Source: Oligoflexus tunisiensis
GTDB taxonomy: Bacteria; Bdellovibrionota_B; Oligoflexia; Oligoflexales; Oligoflexaceae
NCBI RefSeq assembly: GCF_001748245.1
Contig: NZ_BDFO01000001.1
Location: forward strand, 5,154,483-5,218,482
Reading direction: 5' to 3'
DNA: 64,000 nucleotides
This document shows positions 18,044-29,425 of the stretch, one piece after another (positions within the stretch are counted from its first letter, which is position 1; each line of letters opens with the position of its first letter). The position numbers and the translations under genes are program-made. The notes below the pieces were generated by a model, which was not told the DNA's origin, did no database searches, and was given only the letters and a program-made list of their open reading frames with translations.

Positions 18044-18556
18044 ATGCTTGACGCCCTCCCCCTGATTGCCGACCCCAACAGCAAACGAGCCCATTATAGC
18101 GCCGTGTTTGAGAGCATCAAAGCTTTGCTTGAACACGAAACCGACTGGGTGGCTGGCATGGCGACCGTGGTTTGTGAACTCCACCAGAGTTTTGCCTACT
18201 ATCACTGGACCGGGTTTTATCGGGTGGTGCGCGAGCAGCATCTGAAAATCGGCCCCTATCAAGGCGCACATGGCTGCATCGACATTCCCTTTTCTCGCGG
18301 CGTATGCGGCGCGGCGGCACGCACGGGTCAGACGCAGCTGGTCCCTGATGTGAATGCGTTTCCCGGGCACATTGCCTGTTCCAGCACCACCCGCAGTGAA
18401 ATTGTCGTGCCGGTGTTCAACCCCGCGGGGCAGCTCCTGGCTGTTTTTGACGTGGATTGCAATGATCCGGCGGCTTTTGATGCGGTGGATCAGGAGCAGC
18501 TTGAGGCGATCATGGCCTATTTCGGCCAGCGCTTCCCCATGCTGCCCTGCGGTTGA
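18044..18556 (+). CDS. msrC: Free methionine-(R)-sulfoxide reductase (GAF domain)
   Basis: The 170-residue protein is a single GAF domain of the fRMsr/YebR type, which reduces free methionine-R-sulfoxide with thioredoxin. The three functional cysteines are C78, C88 and C112, spaced exactly as in the E. coli enzyme (C84, C94, C118; the last is the catalytic one). The surrounding motifs IPFSRGVCGAAARTG, AFPGHIAC and RSEIVVPVF are typical. GAGGAG precedes the ATG. It acts in the cytoplasm in repair of oxidised methionine. It is convergent with the methyltransferase gene and divergent from yheU. Confidence 0.93.
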   Translation: MLDALPLIADPNSKRAHYSAVFESIKALLEHETDWVAGMATVVCELHQSFAYYHWTGFYRVVREQHLKIGPYQGAHGCIDIPFSRGVCGAAARTGQTQLVPDVNAFPGHIACSSTTRSEIVVPVFNPAGQLLAVFDVDCNDPAAFDAVDQEQLEAIMAYFGQRFPMLPCG

Positions 18557-18570
18557 TGGGTGGCGGAGTC

Positions 18571-19938
18571 TTAAAAGTTCATACTGCGGCCACGCCCCTC
18601 AACAAAGCGGCTGAACATGCGTTTGAGCATGGGCAGCACATCGTTGGGCGGCAGTTCAAAGGTGGGCGCCATCACTTCCGCGATCTGCCTGAGATTCCTC
18701 TGCCCGTCCACCTGCGCGAGGACCTGCGTCAGGGTCAGATTCACAATCATTTGCTGCTGTAAATCAGCCTGAATGGGAACAGGCATCTCGGTGTCAGTCA
18801 ACCAGTTGGGCAGCGGTGTAAACGCCGGGCCTGGATCGATTTCCTGGACCTTGCGCGCCAAGAACGAGAAAACCTTTTCACTGCGCTGCTGGCAGCTCGA
18901 TGGCGAGCGCAAATAAGGGATCACGTTCTCGCGAACCTGGAGCACTTCAAAACCGCTTTCCGCGAGGATATCCGGAATTTCATCGCGACTGTAACACAGG
19001 TGCTGTAGACGATGATGGAAGACGGTGGAACCAAAGTTGAGCCAGCGGGCGCCCGGTTTCAAAATGCGATTGAGTTTTTTGGCGAAACTGCGGAAATCCT
19101 GGGGCACGATATCGATGATCCACGGCGTGAGCAGCGTATCAATGCTGGCATCCTGGAAGCAGGGATTCATGGCATCGGCCATGAGAAACGTAAAGCCCTG
19201 TTTGATGGTTTCCGGCGCGCGGCATTTCACACGGCTGGCAAAGGCTTTGGCATCGATTGGGGCCATCGGAAAATCATAAAGATTCAGATTGCGGCCGGCC
19301 AGCATGCGTTCGGCCACCAGGAGATAAAAGGGATTGATGTCGAGTGCAATGGTTTCACGCCCGCCGAGGCGCCGATGGATATCATAGGCCAGACGGCTGG
19401 GACCACTGCCGAGCACCAGCATGGTTCCCAGTGGATGCGGGCCCAGCATGCCGGCCAGCATATCCTCGCAGATTTGATTTTCCTCTTCACCCCAGCCCCA
19501 GTCGCGCAGGATATTGCCGTAGTACCCCATGAGCTGCTGGCTCTCCGGCAGGGGCGTCTGGGCGGCGAGCTGCTGTTCATAACTGGGTCCACCACCGAGC
19601 AGCAAGGGTTCAAAGAGCTTTTCCAGCTCCCGATGCTGCTCGGTCTTGGCCTGCACCAGATGCTGCAGGCGCTCTTTGGTTTTGGGCAAAAGGTCGAGCA
19701 GCTTGAGTTCCATTTTCAGATTTTGAATGTCCTCGTGGAGCTGCTGCAGATAAAAGCGGAAGCGTTGGGTCCAGTCGGCTTTCCATTCGCCGGAATTGGC
19801 AAAAATCCAGGGAAAATCGCCCCAAACGGGAAATGTCGTTTGACAACCCTGACAGCGCAAAGCGTCCTTGCCGTCCTGCACTTTCCCTGAACAAACGGGA
19901 CAGCTCAACTTTTCAGCCAAAGTCTGAAATGCGCCCAT
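18571..19938 (-). CDS. SAM-dependent methyltransferase with N-terminal zinc ribbon
   Basis: The 455-residue protein opens with a treble-cleft/zinc-ribbon motif (CPVCSGKV then CQGC, as in Trm112-like domains), followed by a helical region and a Rossmann methyltransferase core. SAM-binding signs are MLVLGSGPSRLAYDIHR (motif I) and an acidic TIALDINPFYL (motif II), then LLTPWIIDIVPQDF and LKPGARWLNFGS. The core resembles the N2227/carnosine N-methyltransferase group, but only by eye. The final 70 residues are a separate helical domain. I use the ATG with GAGG five bases upstream; an upstream GTG lacks a site. The substrate is unknown. Confidence 0.75.
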   Translation of the reverse strand: MGAFQTLAEKLSCPVCSGKVQDGKDALRCQGCQTTFPVWGDFPWIFANSGEWKADWTQRFRFYLQQLHEDIQNLKMELKLLDLLPKTKERLQHLVQAKTEQHRELEKLFEPLLLGGGPSYEQQLAAQTPLPESQQLMGYYGNILRDWGWGEEENQICEDMLAGMLGPHPLGTMLVLGSGPSRLAYDIHRRLGGRETIALDINPFYLLVAERMLAGRNLNLYDFPMAPIDAKAFASRVKCRAPETIKQGFTFLMADAMNPCFQDASIDTLLTPWIIDIVPQDFRSFAKKLNRILKPGARWLNFGSTVFHHRLQHLCYSRDEIPDILAESGFEVLQVRENVIPYLRSPSSCQQRSEKVFSFLARKVQEIDPGPAFTPLPNWLTDTEMPVPIQADLQQQMIVNLTLTQVLAQVDGQRNLRQIAEVMAPTFELPPNDVLPMLKRMFSRFVEGRGRSMNF

Positions 19939-20004
19939 GCATGCCTCGTAATTTTTTTGTTTCACGATAGGATAGCATGGGCCAAGGGCAGGTCGGAATG
20001 TAAT

Positions 20005-20454
20005 TTATATTTTTCGTTTCCCGAGTTTGGGCTTTTTGCCGACAGTCGTGACGTGATGGATCACAAGCCGCGGGGTGATTTCATCGGCATTGGCGTTGAA
20101 GGCTTTGGGATTGCGTATGGCCAGCTCGCGCAAGCTGGTGAGCTGCACTTCCTTCACCGCTGACCAGCCGGCGGGCAGATCATCGAAATCGAGTTCCCCT
20201 TCATGGCCGAGGGCCGCGAGGGTGAATCGGAAGAGGCTGATCTCCTTTTGGGTGCGATTGTAAATTTCCACAAAGGCCGCGCCGGATTCCTTGGGCAGGT
20301 GCAGAATCATAAGCACATGCTCGCCGGAACCACTGTTATAAACATCCTTGAGCGAGGCAAAGATCTTCGGCTCCGGAATCGCAATCGGAGCCGCATGCCC
20401 TGCGGCCGCCGGGCCCAGGATAAGCCCCATCAGCATGACGATGAGTTTTTGCAT
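20005..20454 (-). CDS. Small secreted protein of unknown function
   Basis: Starting at the ATG preceded by AAGGAG, the 149-residue product has a signal peptide (MQKLIVMLMGLILGPAAAGHA) and a compact mature domain of about 125 residues with alternating strands (HVLMILHLPKESGAAFVEIYN, then LFRFTLAALG). The C-terminus is very basic (KKPKLGKRKI). No family recognised. It is probably periplasmic. It is divergent from the thioesterase gene, with 184 bases between starts. Confidence 0.6.
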   Translation of the reverse strand: MQKLIVMLMGLILGPAAAGHAAPIAIPEPKIFASLKDVYNSGSGEHVLMILHLPKESGAAFVEIYNRTQKEISLFRFTLAALGHEGELDFDDLPAGWSAVKEVQLTSLRELAIRNPKAFNANADEITPRLVIHHVTTVGKKPKLGKRKI

Positions 20455-20638
20455 ACGTGACTCCTTTTGTCCTGCCACTCCTTTTGTGCAACCCCCCGCA
20501 GGGGGGGCAGCCTCATCGATACCAGAAATGCGCCCAGGACAGTGGCACGCGTTTTCGCGTAAATTCCTGGATGAAACGGCAGTTCAAATCCCTTACACTC
20601 ACCTTTCTTTCCAAGTCTGCGTCAGGAGGAGTGATCCC

Positions 20639-21052
20639 ATGGAATCAGCGGAATATCGTTATGAAACCGTGGTCAAGGAAACCATGCTGGATGCCATGGG
20701 ACATTTGAACCACGCATCGTATCTGACTGTTTTCGAGGAAGCGCGCTGGGATATGTGCACGGCCCAGGGCATGACCATCGAAAAAATGCAGGCGCGTGGC
20801 ATTGGTCTGGTCGTGATCGAAGCACATATTCAGTATCGTCGTGAAGTTCGCGGCGGCGAGCCTTTGCTCATCAAAACCCGCTTTCTGGATGTGCATCGCA
20901 AAATCTGGCGCGTGGAACAAACGATGGAAAATGCAGCCGGCACAGTTTGCTCCACGCTGCATTTGAAGGGCAGCATGTTCGATCTCAGGGAGCGCAAAAT
21001 CCTGCTGGCCGACAGCGAATGGCGGGCGGTATTTCTCGGCCAGGGATTGTGA
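20639..21052 (+). CDS. Hotdog-fold acyl-CoA thioesterase (4HBT/YbgC-FadM type)
   Basis: The 137-residue protein is the standard size for a single hotdog domain. It shows the N-terminal ETMLDAMGHLNHASYLTVFEEAR, where DxxGHxNHxxY is the 4-hydroxybenzoyl-CoA thioesterase active-site motif with the catalytic Asp replaced in the usual YbgC/FadM manner, and later VIEAHIQYRREVRGG. It would hydrolyse acyl-CoA thioesters in the cytoplasm; chain length preference is not predictable. AGGAGG lies nine bases before the ATG, and the longer in-frame extension upstream has no support. About 220 bases without a gene follow before the pullulanase. Confidence 0.88.
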   Translation: MESAEYRYETVVKETMLDAMGHLNHASYLTVFEEARWDMCTAQGMTIEKMQARGIGLVVIEAHIQYRREVRGGEPLLIKTRFLDVHRKIWRVEQTMENAAGTVCSTLHLKGSMFDLRERKILLADSEWRAVFLGQGL

Positions 21053-21272
21053 ACCTCAAACCACAGAAATGTCGGAAGCGGTCCACCCTTCTGATAAAAA
21101 ATGTAAAGAATCCTCGCCACATGCCGGCTTCACCCCGGCCGCTCTGAGATGGATCCAAACCGGAACATGAGGGCGTAAGCTGTGGGTTGGACTCCGTATT
21201 TCCTGTTGCGCGTGCGCGGCCAGCAAAGGAATAATGCGCCCCAGCTTTGTCAGTCATTCAAGGGGGATCATT

Positions 21273-24239
<2,967 letters not shown>

Positions 24240-24251
24240 CTCCACGTCAGG

Positions 24252-24271
24252 GGGCACCGCAGCCGGTGCCC
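24252..24271 (+). terminator. Terminator hairpin after the pullulanase gene
   Basis: A perfect 8-bp stem (GGGCACCG / CGGTGCCC) with a CAGC loop lies twelve bases after the stop, followed by TTAAAACTT, a weak T-tract. Confidence 0.6.
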
Positions 24272-24363
24272 TTAAAACTTCCCGGTCTCATAGTCAAACC
24301 AAATAACTTCTTGTTTTACCAAGAATGACTAGGTAGTCTTTCTCTGCAATTCGGCGAAAGCTG

Positions 24364-24372
24364 TGCTATTAT
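24364..24372 (+). promoter_or_regulatory. Extended -10 promoter element upstream of mltD
   Basis: TGCTATTAT is an extended -10 (TGnTATnnT) with only a weak -35 17 bases upstream (CTGCAA). It lies 120 bases before the transglycosylase gene, implying a long leader. A small inverted repeat, GACTA-GG-TAGTC, lies at 24327-24338, just upstream of that -35. Confidence 0.45.
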
Positions 24373-24494
24373 AGAGTCATCTTTTCCCCTGTGCTGTCGC
24401 CACTCTCGACCGGCCGGGGGTTCCACCATTCAGATCTGCGCTCATCCTAAGTCTCAAGCGACTTGTCGAGCCTTTCTCGAAACAAGGGGACATC

Positions 24495-25925
24495 ATGAAG
24501 CTAAAAAACCTTAACCCTTTGTTCCTTTCTTTATGCGTCGCGCTTCCCTATGGCTGCTCGACGACCTCGCATGAAGAAGAGAACATGGCCACGGCTGAAA
24601 TTGATAACGAACTGGAATCCGACGAGGGATCGGTTGATGCGGAAGTCGAACCTACCGAAATCGATGAAGCCCTGGACGATAGCTCCGGGGAAGCCGTGCC
24701 GGAGATCGGGACCGAGGAAGATGAAATCAACCAGGCCCTGAAACACGGCATTCCCATTGAGCTGAATGATAAGGTCGAAAAGTGGATCGACTACTTCGTG
24801 AATAAAAATCCGGACGCGTTTCAACGCTTCATGGACCGCGGTCAGCCCTATAAAAACATGATCGTCGCCGCCCTGCGTGATCGCGGCATCCCAACTGAAC
24901 TTTATTATCTCGCCATGATTGAAAGCGGTTTCGTACTGCACGCCCGCTCCCCTATGGCCGCTGTGGGCTTCTGGCAATTTATTCCAGCCACCGGCCGGCG
25001 CTATGGACTGCGCGTCGACAACTATGTGGATGAACGTCGCGACCCACGGCGCGCAACGATCGCGGCGGCGATGTACCTGTCCGACCTCAACAACGTGTTC
25101 GACTCGTGGTATCTGGCGCTCTCCGCTTATAACGCTGGTGAGATGCGCATTATGAATGCGATCATGCGCGGCAAGTCCCGTGATTTCTGGCAGCTGGTGA
25201 AAGACAAGCAACTGCCGTCTGAAACGATGGACTACATTCCCAAATTCATGGCCGCGTTCCTGATCGGCACCAATCCCGAAAAATATGGCTTCCGCCGTCC
25301 GACCGCCGAACCCAATGAAGAACTCGTGGCCGTGAACGTGCCGTCGCCGATTTCCCTGAGCACGATCGCCGAATATACTGAAGTGCCGCTCGTGACCCTG
25401 CAGCTGACCAATCCGCATCTGACCAAGGACATGACCCCTCCCGGTACGGAAAATTATAAGATTTGGGTTCCGAAGACCTTTGCCAGCAACATCAATGACA
25501 ATCAGGAACGCCTGGCTTCGGCCCGTCTGAATATTAAATCGACCAGAATTGCCAGGGTCGAGAAGACATCCAGGAGCAGCAGCGGCACCAACCGTAAGTT
25601 CCATCGCGTGAGACGCGGCGAACACCTGACCATGATTGCTGAAAAATACGGAATGACCGTGGGCCAGCTGAAGGTTTTCAACCGTCTGAAGAGCAATCTG
25701 ATCCGTCCGGGCATGAAGTTGAAAATCACGGGGTCGGATGCCAACGTGGTCGAGACCGAGACCGATTCCAAAGGATCGGGAACCTATCGTGTCCGCCGCG
25801 GGGATAATCTGCACGATATCGCCAAACGCTTCGGCACAACGGTGAAGACTCTGAAAAAAGTGAACCGACTGCGGCGCACGGATCTGCGCATCGGGCAGGT
25901 TCTTAAGATCGCGAAAAATACCTAA
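24495..25925 (+). CDS. mltD: Membrane-bound lytic transglycosylase D-like protein with LysM repeats
   Basis: The 476-residue lipoprotein (lipobox PYGC) has a long acidic linker (about residues 30-80) that is richer in Glu/Asp than usual, then an SLT catalytic domain (about 115-260) with the catalytic Glu143 in MIESGF, the GFWQFIPATGRRYGL motif and the LALSAYNAGE motif. It then carries one degenerate and two clear LysM peptidoglycan-binding repeats (HRVRRGEHLTMIAEKYG and YRVRRGDNLHDIAKRFG). It cleaves glycan strands to 1,6-anhydromuramic ends in the periplasm during wall remodelling. MltD length is about 450, so this is normal. It is transcribed alone from the element at 24364. Confidence 0.95.
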   Translation: MKLKNLNPLFLSLCVALPYGCSTTSHEEENMATAEIDNELESDEGSVDAEVEPTEIDEALDDSSGEAVPEIGTEEDEINQALKHGIPIELNDKVEKWIDYFVNKNPDAFQRFMDRGQPYKNMIVAALRDRGIPTELYYLAMIESGFVLHARSPMAAVGFWQFIPATGRRYGLRVDNYVDERRDPRRATIAAAMYLSDLNNVFDSWYLALSAYNAGEMRIMNAIMRGKSRDFWQLVKDKQLPSETMDYIPKFMAAFLIGTNPEKYGFRRPTAEPNEELVAVNVPSPISLSTIAEYTEVPLVTLQLTNPHLTKDMTPPGTENYKIWVPKTFASNINDNQERLASARLNIKSTRIARVEKTSRSSSGTNRKFHRVRRGEHLTMIAEKYGMTVGQLKVFNRLKSNLIRPGMKLKITGSDANVVETETDSKGSGTYRVRRGDNLHDIAKRFGTTVKTLKKVNRLRRTDLRIGQVLKIAKNT

Positions 25926-25966
25926 GCCTGGAAAAAGGCAGGGTTTCGACCCAAAGGCGTTCGCTG

Positions 25967-25997
25967 AAGGGCTGAGGAGAAATCTTCAGCCCTTTTC
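25967..25997 (+). terminator. Terminator after mltD
   Basis: A 9-bp stem (AAGGGCTGA / TCAGCCCTT), extended by three further pairs over a GAAA loop, is followed by TTC. It lies about 40 bases past the stop codon. Confidence 0.7.
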
Positions 25998-26077
25998 TCA
26001 TGGGCAAGAGGTGGCGGCCTGCTCCAAGGAGTGGCGTCGCACTGCGAAAGATAGGACTCTCTACGCCATTTCATTAT

Positions 26078-26086
26078 TGCTATAAT
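26078..26086 (+). promoter_or_regulatory. Extended -10 promoter upstream of the TonB-dependent receptor gene
   Basis: TGCTATAAT is a perfect consensus extended -10, 50 bases before the receptor start codon. There is no good -35, as expected for extended -10 promoters. The overlapping AT-rich palindromic stretch matches the Fur consensus at only about 11 of 19 positions. Confidence 0.6.
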
Positions 26087-26136
26087 CATGGCAAATCACC
26101 TTCTGCTTGCAACACAGACCTTTGGGGCAACGCCAA

Positions 26137-28164
26137 ATGACGAAGAAAAATCTTCTCTTTCTGCTCATTTCCCTCTCAACACTGGAGTGGAGCGGCGAAT
26201 TGCTCGCGGCTGAGGAAGACCTGTCTCTGGCCGATCTTCTCAGCTTGAAAGTGGATGTATCCTCGTCCAATCCCGAGACCATTTTCAATACGCCGTCGTC
26301 GGTGTCGGTGATCGATCGGAAGACGATCAAGAAGCTGCATTTCCGATCCGTTTCCGAGGCGATCAAAACCCTGGCCGGCGTGGACGTAAGTCGAACGTTC
26401 TTTGCCCAGAATATACCATCCATTCGCGGCATCCTGCAGGATAACTACGTGAACCGCCTGCTCGTCCTGATCGATGGCGTCCCGACCTGGAACTCGGTCA
26501 CGGGCCATGGAGAGATCGAGAGGGTCAATATTAATGATTTGGAACGAATCGAAGTCCTGAAGGGACCTGCCTCGGTTCTCTACGGTACCAACGCCTACTC
26601 GGGAGCGATCAATCTGGTTCTCCGGCGCCCGGAAAAAGAGGGTGAGAAGGAGACCCTCCGGGAGTTTCGGACAGGAGCCGGATTCCTCAGTGGCCTCCTC
26701 GGTGCCGGCGGGCATGTCATGCATTCCGAAGGCAACGTGCAGTTTTTCGTCGCAGGGAGCAGTGAAACTCAATCAGGCTCGAAGTACCCCGGTAAAAACA
26801 ACAAGGGAGAGGAAGGGTACTTCCGTGATGAGAACGGCGATTACCTTTTCTTCAAGGACTTTCAGGAGAAGTCGAACCTGACGGGAAAAGTGAACTATGA
26901 TGCATCCTATGGCAAGCATTCCTTATTCATCAATACCTACCGCAACAATCTGAGCTTTCTGGGCGCCCGTCCGATCCGCAGCCAGGGGGCCGGCAATCCC
27001 TATGAAGTCTTCGGCAAGATGGCCAACTATAGCTTTCAGCGCCCTATCGGCGATTCGTCGCTGAAGGTTTCTCTGGTCTATGACTCCAACAGCAGGGAAT
27101 TTTCCCGGAAAGAGGACAATCGGGTCAAAGGTCGCCTGCAGGGCGACCGCATGCTCAGTCGCACGCAGTGGAACCTGAATATTACGCCCTCGCTCGACCT
27201 TGAGACGGGTTTCGATATCGAAAAACGGACGAGCCAGCGCTTTGAACTTTTCGATCCCCTCGACCAGAAAGTATTCCAGGACAACGAGATGTCAGGCCGC
27301 AGCATCAGCGAGCGGTCAGGGTTCGTTCAGATGGGCTTTCATGGTGAAAAGACCGAGAGCAAGTGGCCGTTCCGATTGCTGTTCGGGGCACGCCTCACGA
27401 AGAATGATGCCTATGATCAGAACACTTCGTTCAGGGGCACGTTCGTCTACAATATCGCCGAAAAATCCAGCCTGAAGCTCGTCTATGGCCAGTCCTACCG
27501 CGCACCTTCGCTATTTGAACTTTATTATAAGGATTCCGCCGCGACCAACGAAATCTTCGGCAACGACCAGCTCGAACCCGAGTCGAGTGATAGCTTTGAA
27601 CTGGCCTACCTCCTGGCTCCGACGGACTCCCTGTTTTTTCAGGTCACCTACTTCGCGGCTGAGTATGACGACAAGATTACCCGTGTGTTGCGGAATCCGG
27701 ACATCGCCAGTGACCTCTCCCTGACCTTTGCCAACAGCGAGAAATTCAAAGCCCAGGGCATCGAGTTGGAAGCCAAGTATCAGAACCCGAACGTCATTGA
27801 CGCTTTCTGGACCATTTCCTCGATCAAAGGCGATGAGGGCGATAAGGTGGGCGACAAATGGAATTACAGATTCGTCCCCGAGGTCAGCTCGTCCCTTTCC
27901 TTGTCGAAAGGCATCGAGGTCTGGTCCGTATCGGCGACCGCCAATTACCGCGGAGAGCGGGGCAGCCCGACGGATAAGATCAGCCCCATGGGCACTTTGG
28001 ACAGCGCCCTGGCCTATCGCAGCGCCTTCGGTTCGCACTCTGTACAAGTCAAGAACGCGACTGATGCGAAGGTCGCGGTCCCTGAATACATTCGCGGTGA
28101 CATCGACAGCCTTTACTCCGGGGAACGGCGCGAAGTCATCTATGAATTCGCCACCTCGTTCTAG
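26137..28164 (+). CDS. TonB-dependent outer membrane receptor
   Basis: The 675-residue precursor has a signal peptide (to about residue 25), a short N-terminal segment with DLLSLKVDVSSSNPE that may serve as the TonB box region, a plug domain (TPSSVSVIDRKTIKKL through RIEVLKGPASVLYGTNAYSGAINL, about 45-170) and a 22-strand barrel ending in an aromatic residue (EFATSF), as needed for BAM insertion. The family imports siderophores, vitamins, metals or other large solutes with energy from TonB. The neighbour 54 bases downstream is a BMP-type solute-binding lipoprotein, so the substrate may be handed to it; a purine nucleoside or related ligand is possible. The start has GGGG nine bases upstream. 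Confidence 0.93.
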   Translation: MTKKNLLFLLISLSTLEWSGELLAAEEDLSLADLLSLKVDVSSSNPETIFNTPSSVSVIDRKTIKKLHFRSVSEAIKTLAGVDVSRTFFAQNIPSIRGILQDNYVNRLLVLIDGVPTWNSVTGHGEIERVNINDLERIEVLKGPASVLYGTNAYSGAINLVLRRPEKEGEKETLREFRTGAGFLSGLLGAGGHVMHSEGNVQFFVAGSSETQSGSKYPGKNNKGEEGYFRDENGDYLFFKDFQEKSNLTGKVNYDASYGKHSLFINTYRNNLSFLGARPIRSQGAGNPYEVFGKMANYSFQRPIGDSSLKVSLVYDSNSREFSRKEDNRVKGRLQGDRMLSRTQWNLNITPSLDLETGFDIEKRTSQRFELFDPLDQKVFQDNEMSGRSISERSGFVQMGFHGEKTESKWPFRLLFGARLTKNDAYDQNTSFRGTFVYNIAEKSSLKLVYGQSYRAPSLFELYYKDSAATNEIFGNDQLEPESSDSFELAYLLAPTDSLFFQVTYFAAEYDDKITRVLRNPDIASDLSLTFANSEKFKAQGIELEAKYQNPNVIDAFWTISSIKGDEGDKVGDKWNYRFVPEVSSSLSLSKGIEVWSVSATANYRGERGSPTDKISPMGTLDSALAYRSAFGSHSVQVKNATDAKVAVPEYIRGDIDSLYSGERREVIYEFATSF

Positions 28165-28218
28165 AAAACTCAGCCGGGTTGCCTTTCTCCGTTTTCTTTC
28201 GTCATGGAGTCGATGCGC

Positions 28219-29280
28219 ATGCATAAGTTCGCTCTCTCAGCCGCAATGCTTTTCGCTTTCGCTTGCGACGAAAAATACCCCGACGGTTCCATGAATTCAG
28301 GTCTCAAGGTGGGACTGGTGACGGACGGCGGGAAAATTACCGATGGAACGTTCAATCAGATCGCCTATGAAGGGGGCGTGCAGGCTGCGAAAGACTTCGG
28401 GCTTCAGTTCGACTATCGCGTGCCGGAGTCCACCGATGCCATTGAGCACAATATTCAGTCCTTCATAGACTCTGACTATGATCTGATCGTAACGGTCGGG
28501 TTCCTCATGACGGATGTTACGAAGGAAATGGCCCTGCGGAATCCGGACATCAAGTTCGCGATTGTGGACGTGACCTTTGAAGAGACGGTTGGAAATTTGA
28601 TCGGGCTCGGCTTTGCCGAGGACCAGGCAGGTTTTTTGGCTGGAGCTCTGGCTGGACAAGTGTCTGAGAATAAATCCGTTGCCGTCGTAGGCGGGCTTTC
28701 CATTCCGCCCGTGAAACGCTTCGTCCATGGATTCGTCAACGGAGCCAAACGATCCTGTCCTGACTGTGCTGTCAACTGCTCGTATGTTATGTCGTTCGGG
28801 GCTCCCGCGACGGGTGCGGAAGAGGCCCGCAGCCTGATCGCTCTGCATGGCGCCGATGTCTTATTTGGAGCCGGAGGAGCAACCGGATCGGGAGGCATTC
28901 TGGAAGCGGCCGGTCAGGGGATTGGAGTAATCGGCGTTGACATGGATGAGTACCATACCACCTTCAAAGGTGGGGCGGAACCCAGCTCGATCAACCTCCT
29001 GGCCAGTGCCACGAAGAGAATCGATGTGGCTGTCTATAAGGCGATTCAGAAGGCGATTGATGAGAACTTCGAGCCGGGCAACCTTATCTTTGATCTGCCG
29101 AATGATGGCGTTTCCTTAAGTGGCTTTCATTCGACACGGGTTTCTCATGAAGCCAGGAGCGCGGTCGCCTCCATGCAGTCGGAGATGGCGGCTGGATTCA
29201 TCGCGACCGGCGTCGAGGCGAATGGCGATAACGGAGCTCATCCAGATGTGGTGTGCAAGGAGGTTGCTGTCCCAGAATAA
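28219..29280 (+). CDS. BMP/PnrA family substrate-binding lipoprotein
   Basis: The 353-residue protein has a short lipoprotein signal (lipobox FAFAC) and the basic membrane protein fold: GLVTDGGKITDGTFNQIAYEG, where DGTFNQ is the family signature, then VGFLMTDVTKEMA, GFAEDQAGFLAGALAG and GVIGVDMDEY. BMP/PnrA proteins bind purine nucleosides for an ABC transporter. No permease or ATPase gene is adjacent, so the transporter must be elsewhere or the protein is a sensor or chaperone for the receptor encoded just upstream. Four closely spaced cysteines (CPDCAVNC and nearby) are unusual for the family. I use the third in-frame ATG, nine bases after GGAG. Confidence 0.9.
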   Translation: MHKFALSAAMLFAFACDEKYPDGSMNSGLKVGLVTDGGKITDGTFNQIAYEGGVQAAKDFGLQFDYRVPESTDAIEHNIQSFIDSDYDLIVTVGFLMTDVTKEMALRNPDIKFAIVDVTFEETVGNLIGLGFAEDQAGFLAGALAGQVSENKSVAVVGGLSIPPVKRFVHGFVNGAKRSCPDCAVNCSYVMSFGAPATGAEEARSLIALHGADVLFGAGGATGSGGILEAAGQGIGVIGVDMDEYHTTFKGGAEPSSINLLASATKRIDVAVYKAIQKAIDENFEPGNLIFDLPNDGVSLSGFHSTRVSHEARSAVASMQSEMAAGFIATGVEANGDNGAHPDVVCKEVAVPE

Positions 29281-29425
29281 GTGTCCGGCACCAGCCTAAA
29301 ATCACCCATATGTTCATGACCGGATCGTAATGTTATGAAGCACTCAAGGATTTCCCTGAACGGATCGTGCGCGTAATATCCAGCGTACGAGGGTTCCTTT
29401 TCCAACGCTTCATAAGGACACGATC

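Noticed and set aside
20348-20638. N-terminal extension of the thioesterase
   Set aside because: It would overlap the divergent secreted-protein gene and add 97 residues not found in hotdog thioesterases; AGGAGG supports the short form.
26069-26092. Possible Fur box before the TonB-dependent receptor
   Set aside because: The AT-rich palindromic stretch matches the Fur consensus at only about 11 of 19 positions and is better explained by the perfect extended -10 inside it. The much stronger box at 39281 shows what a true site looks like here.
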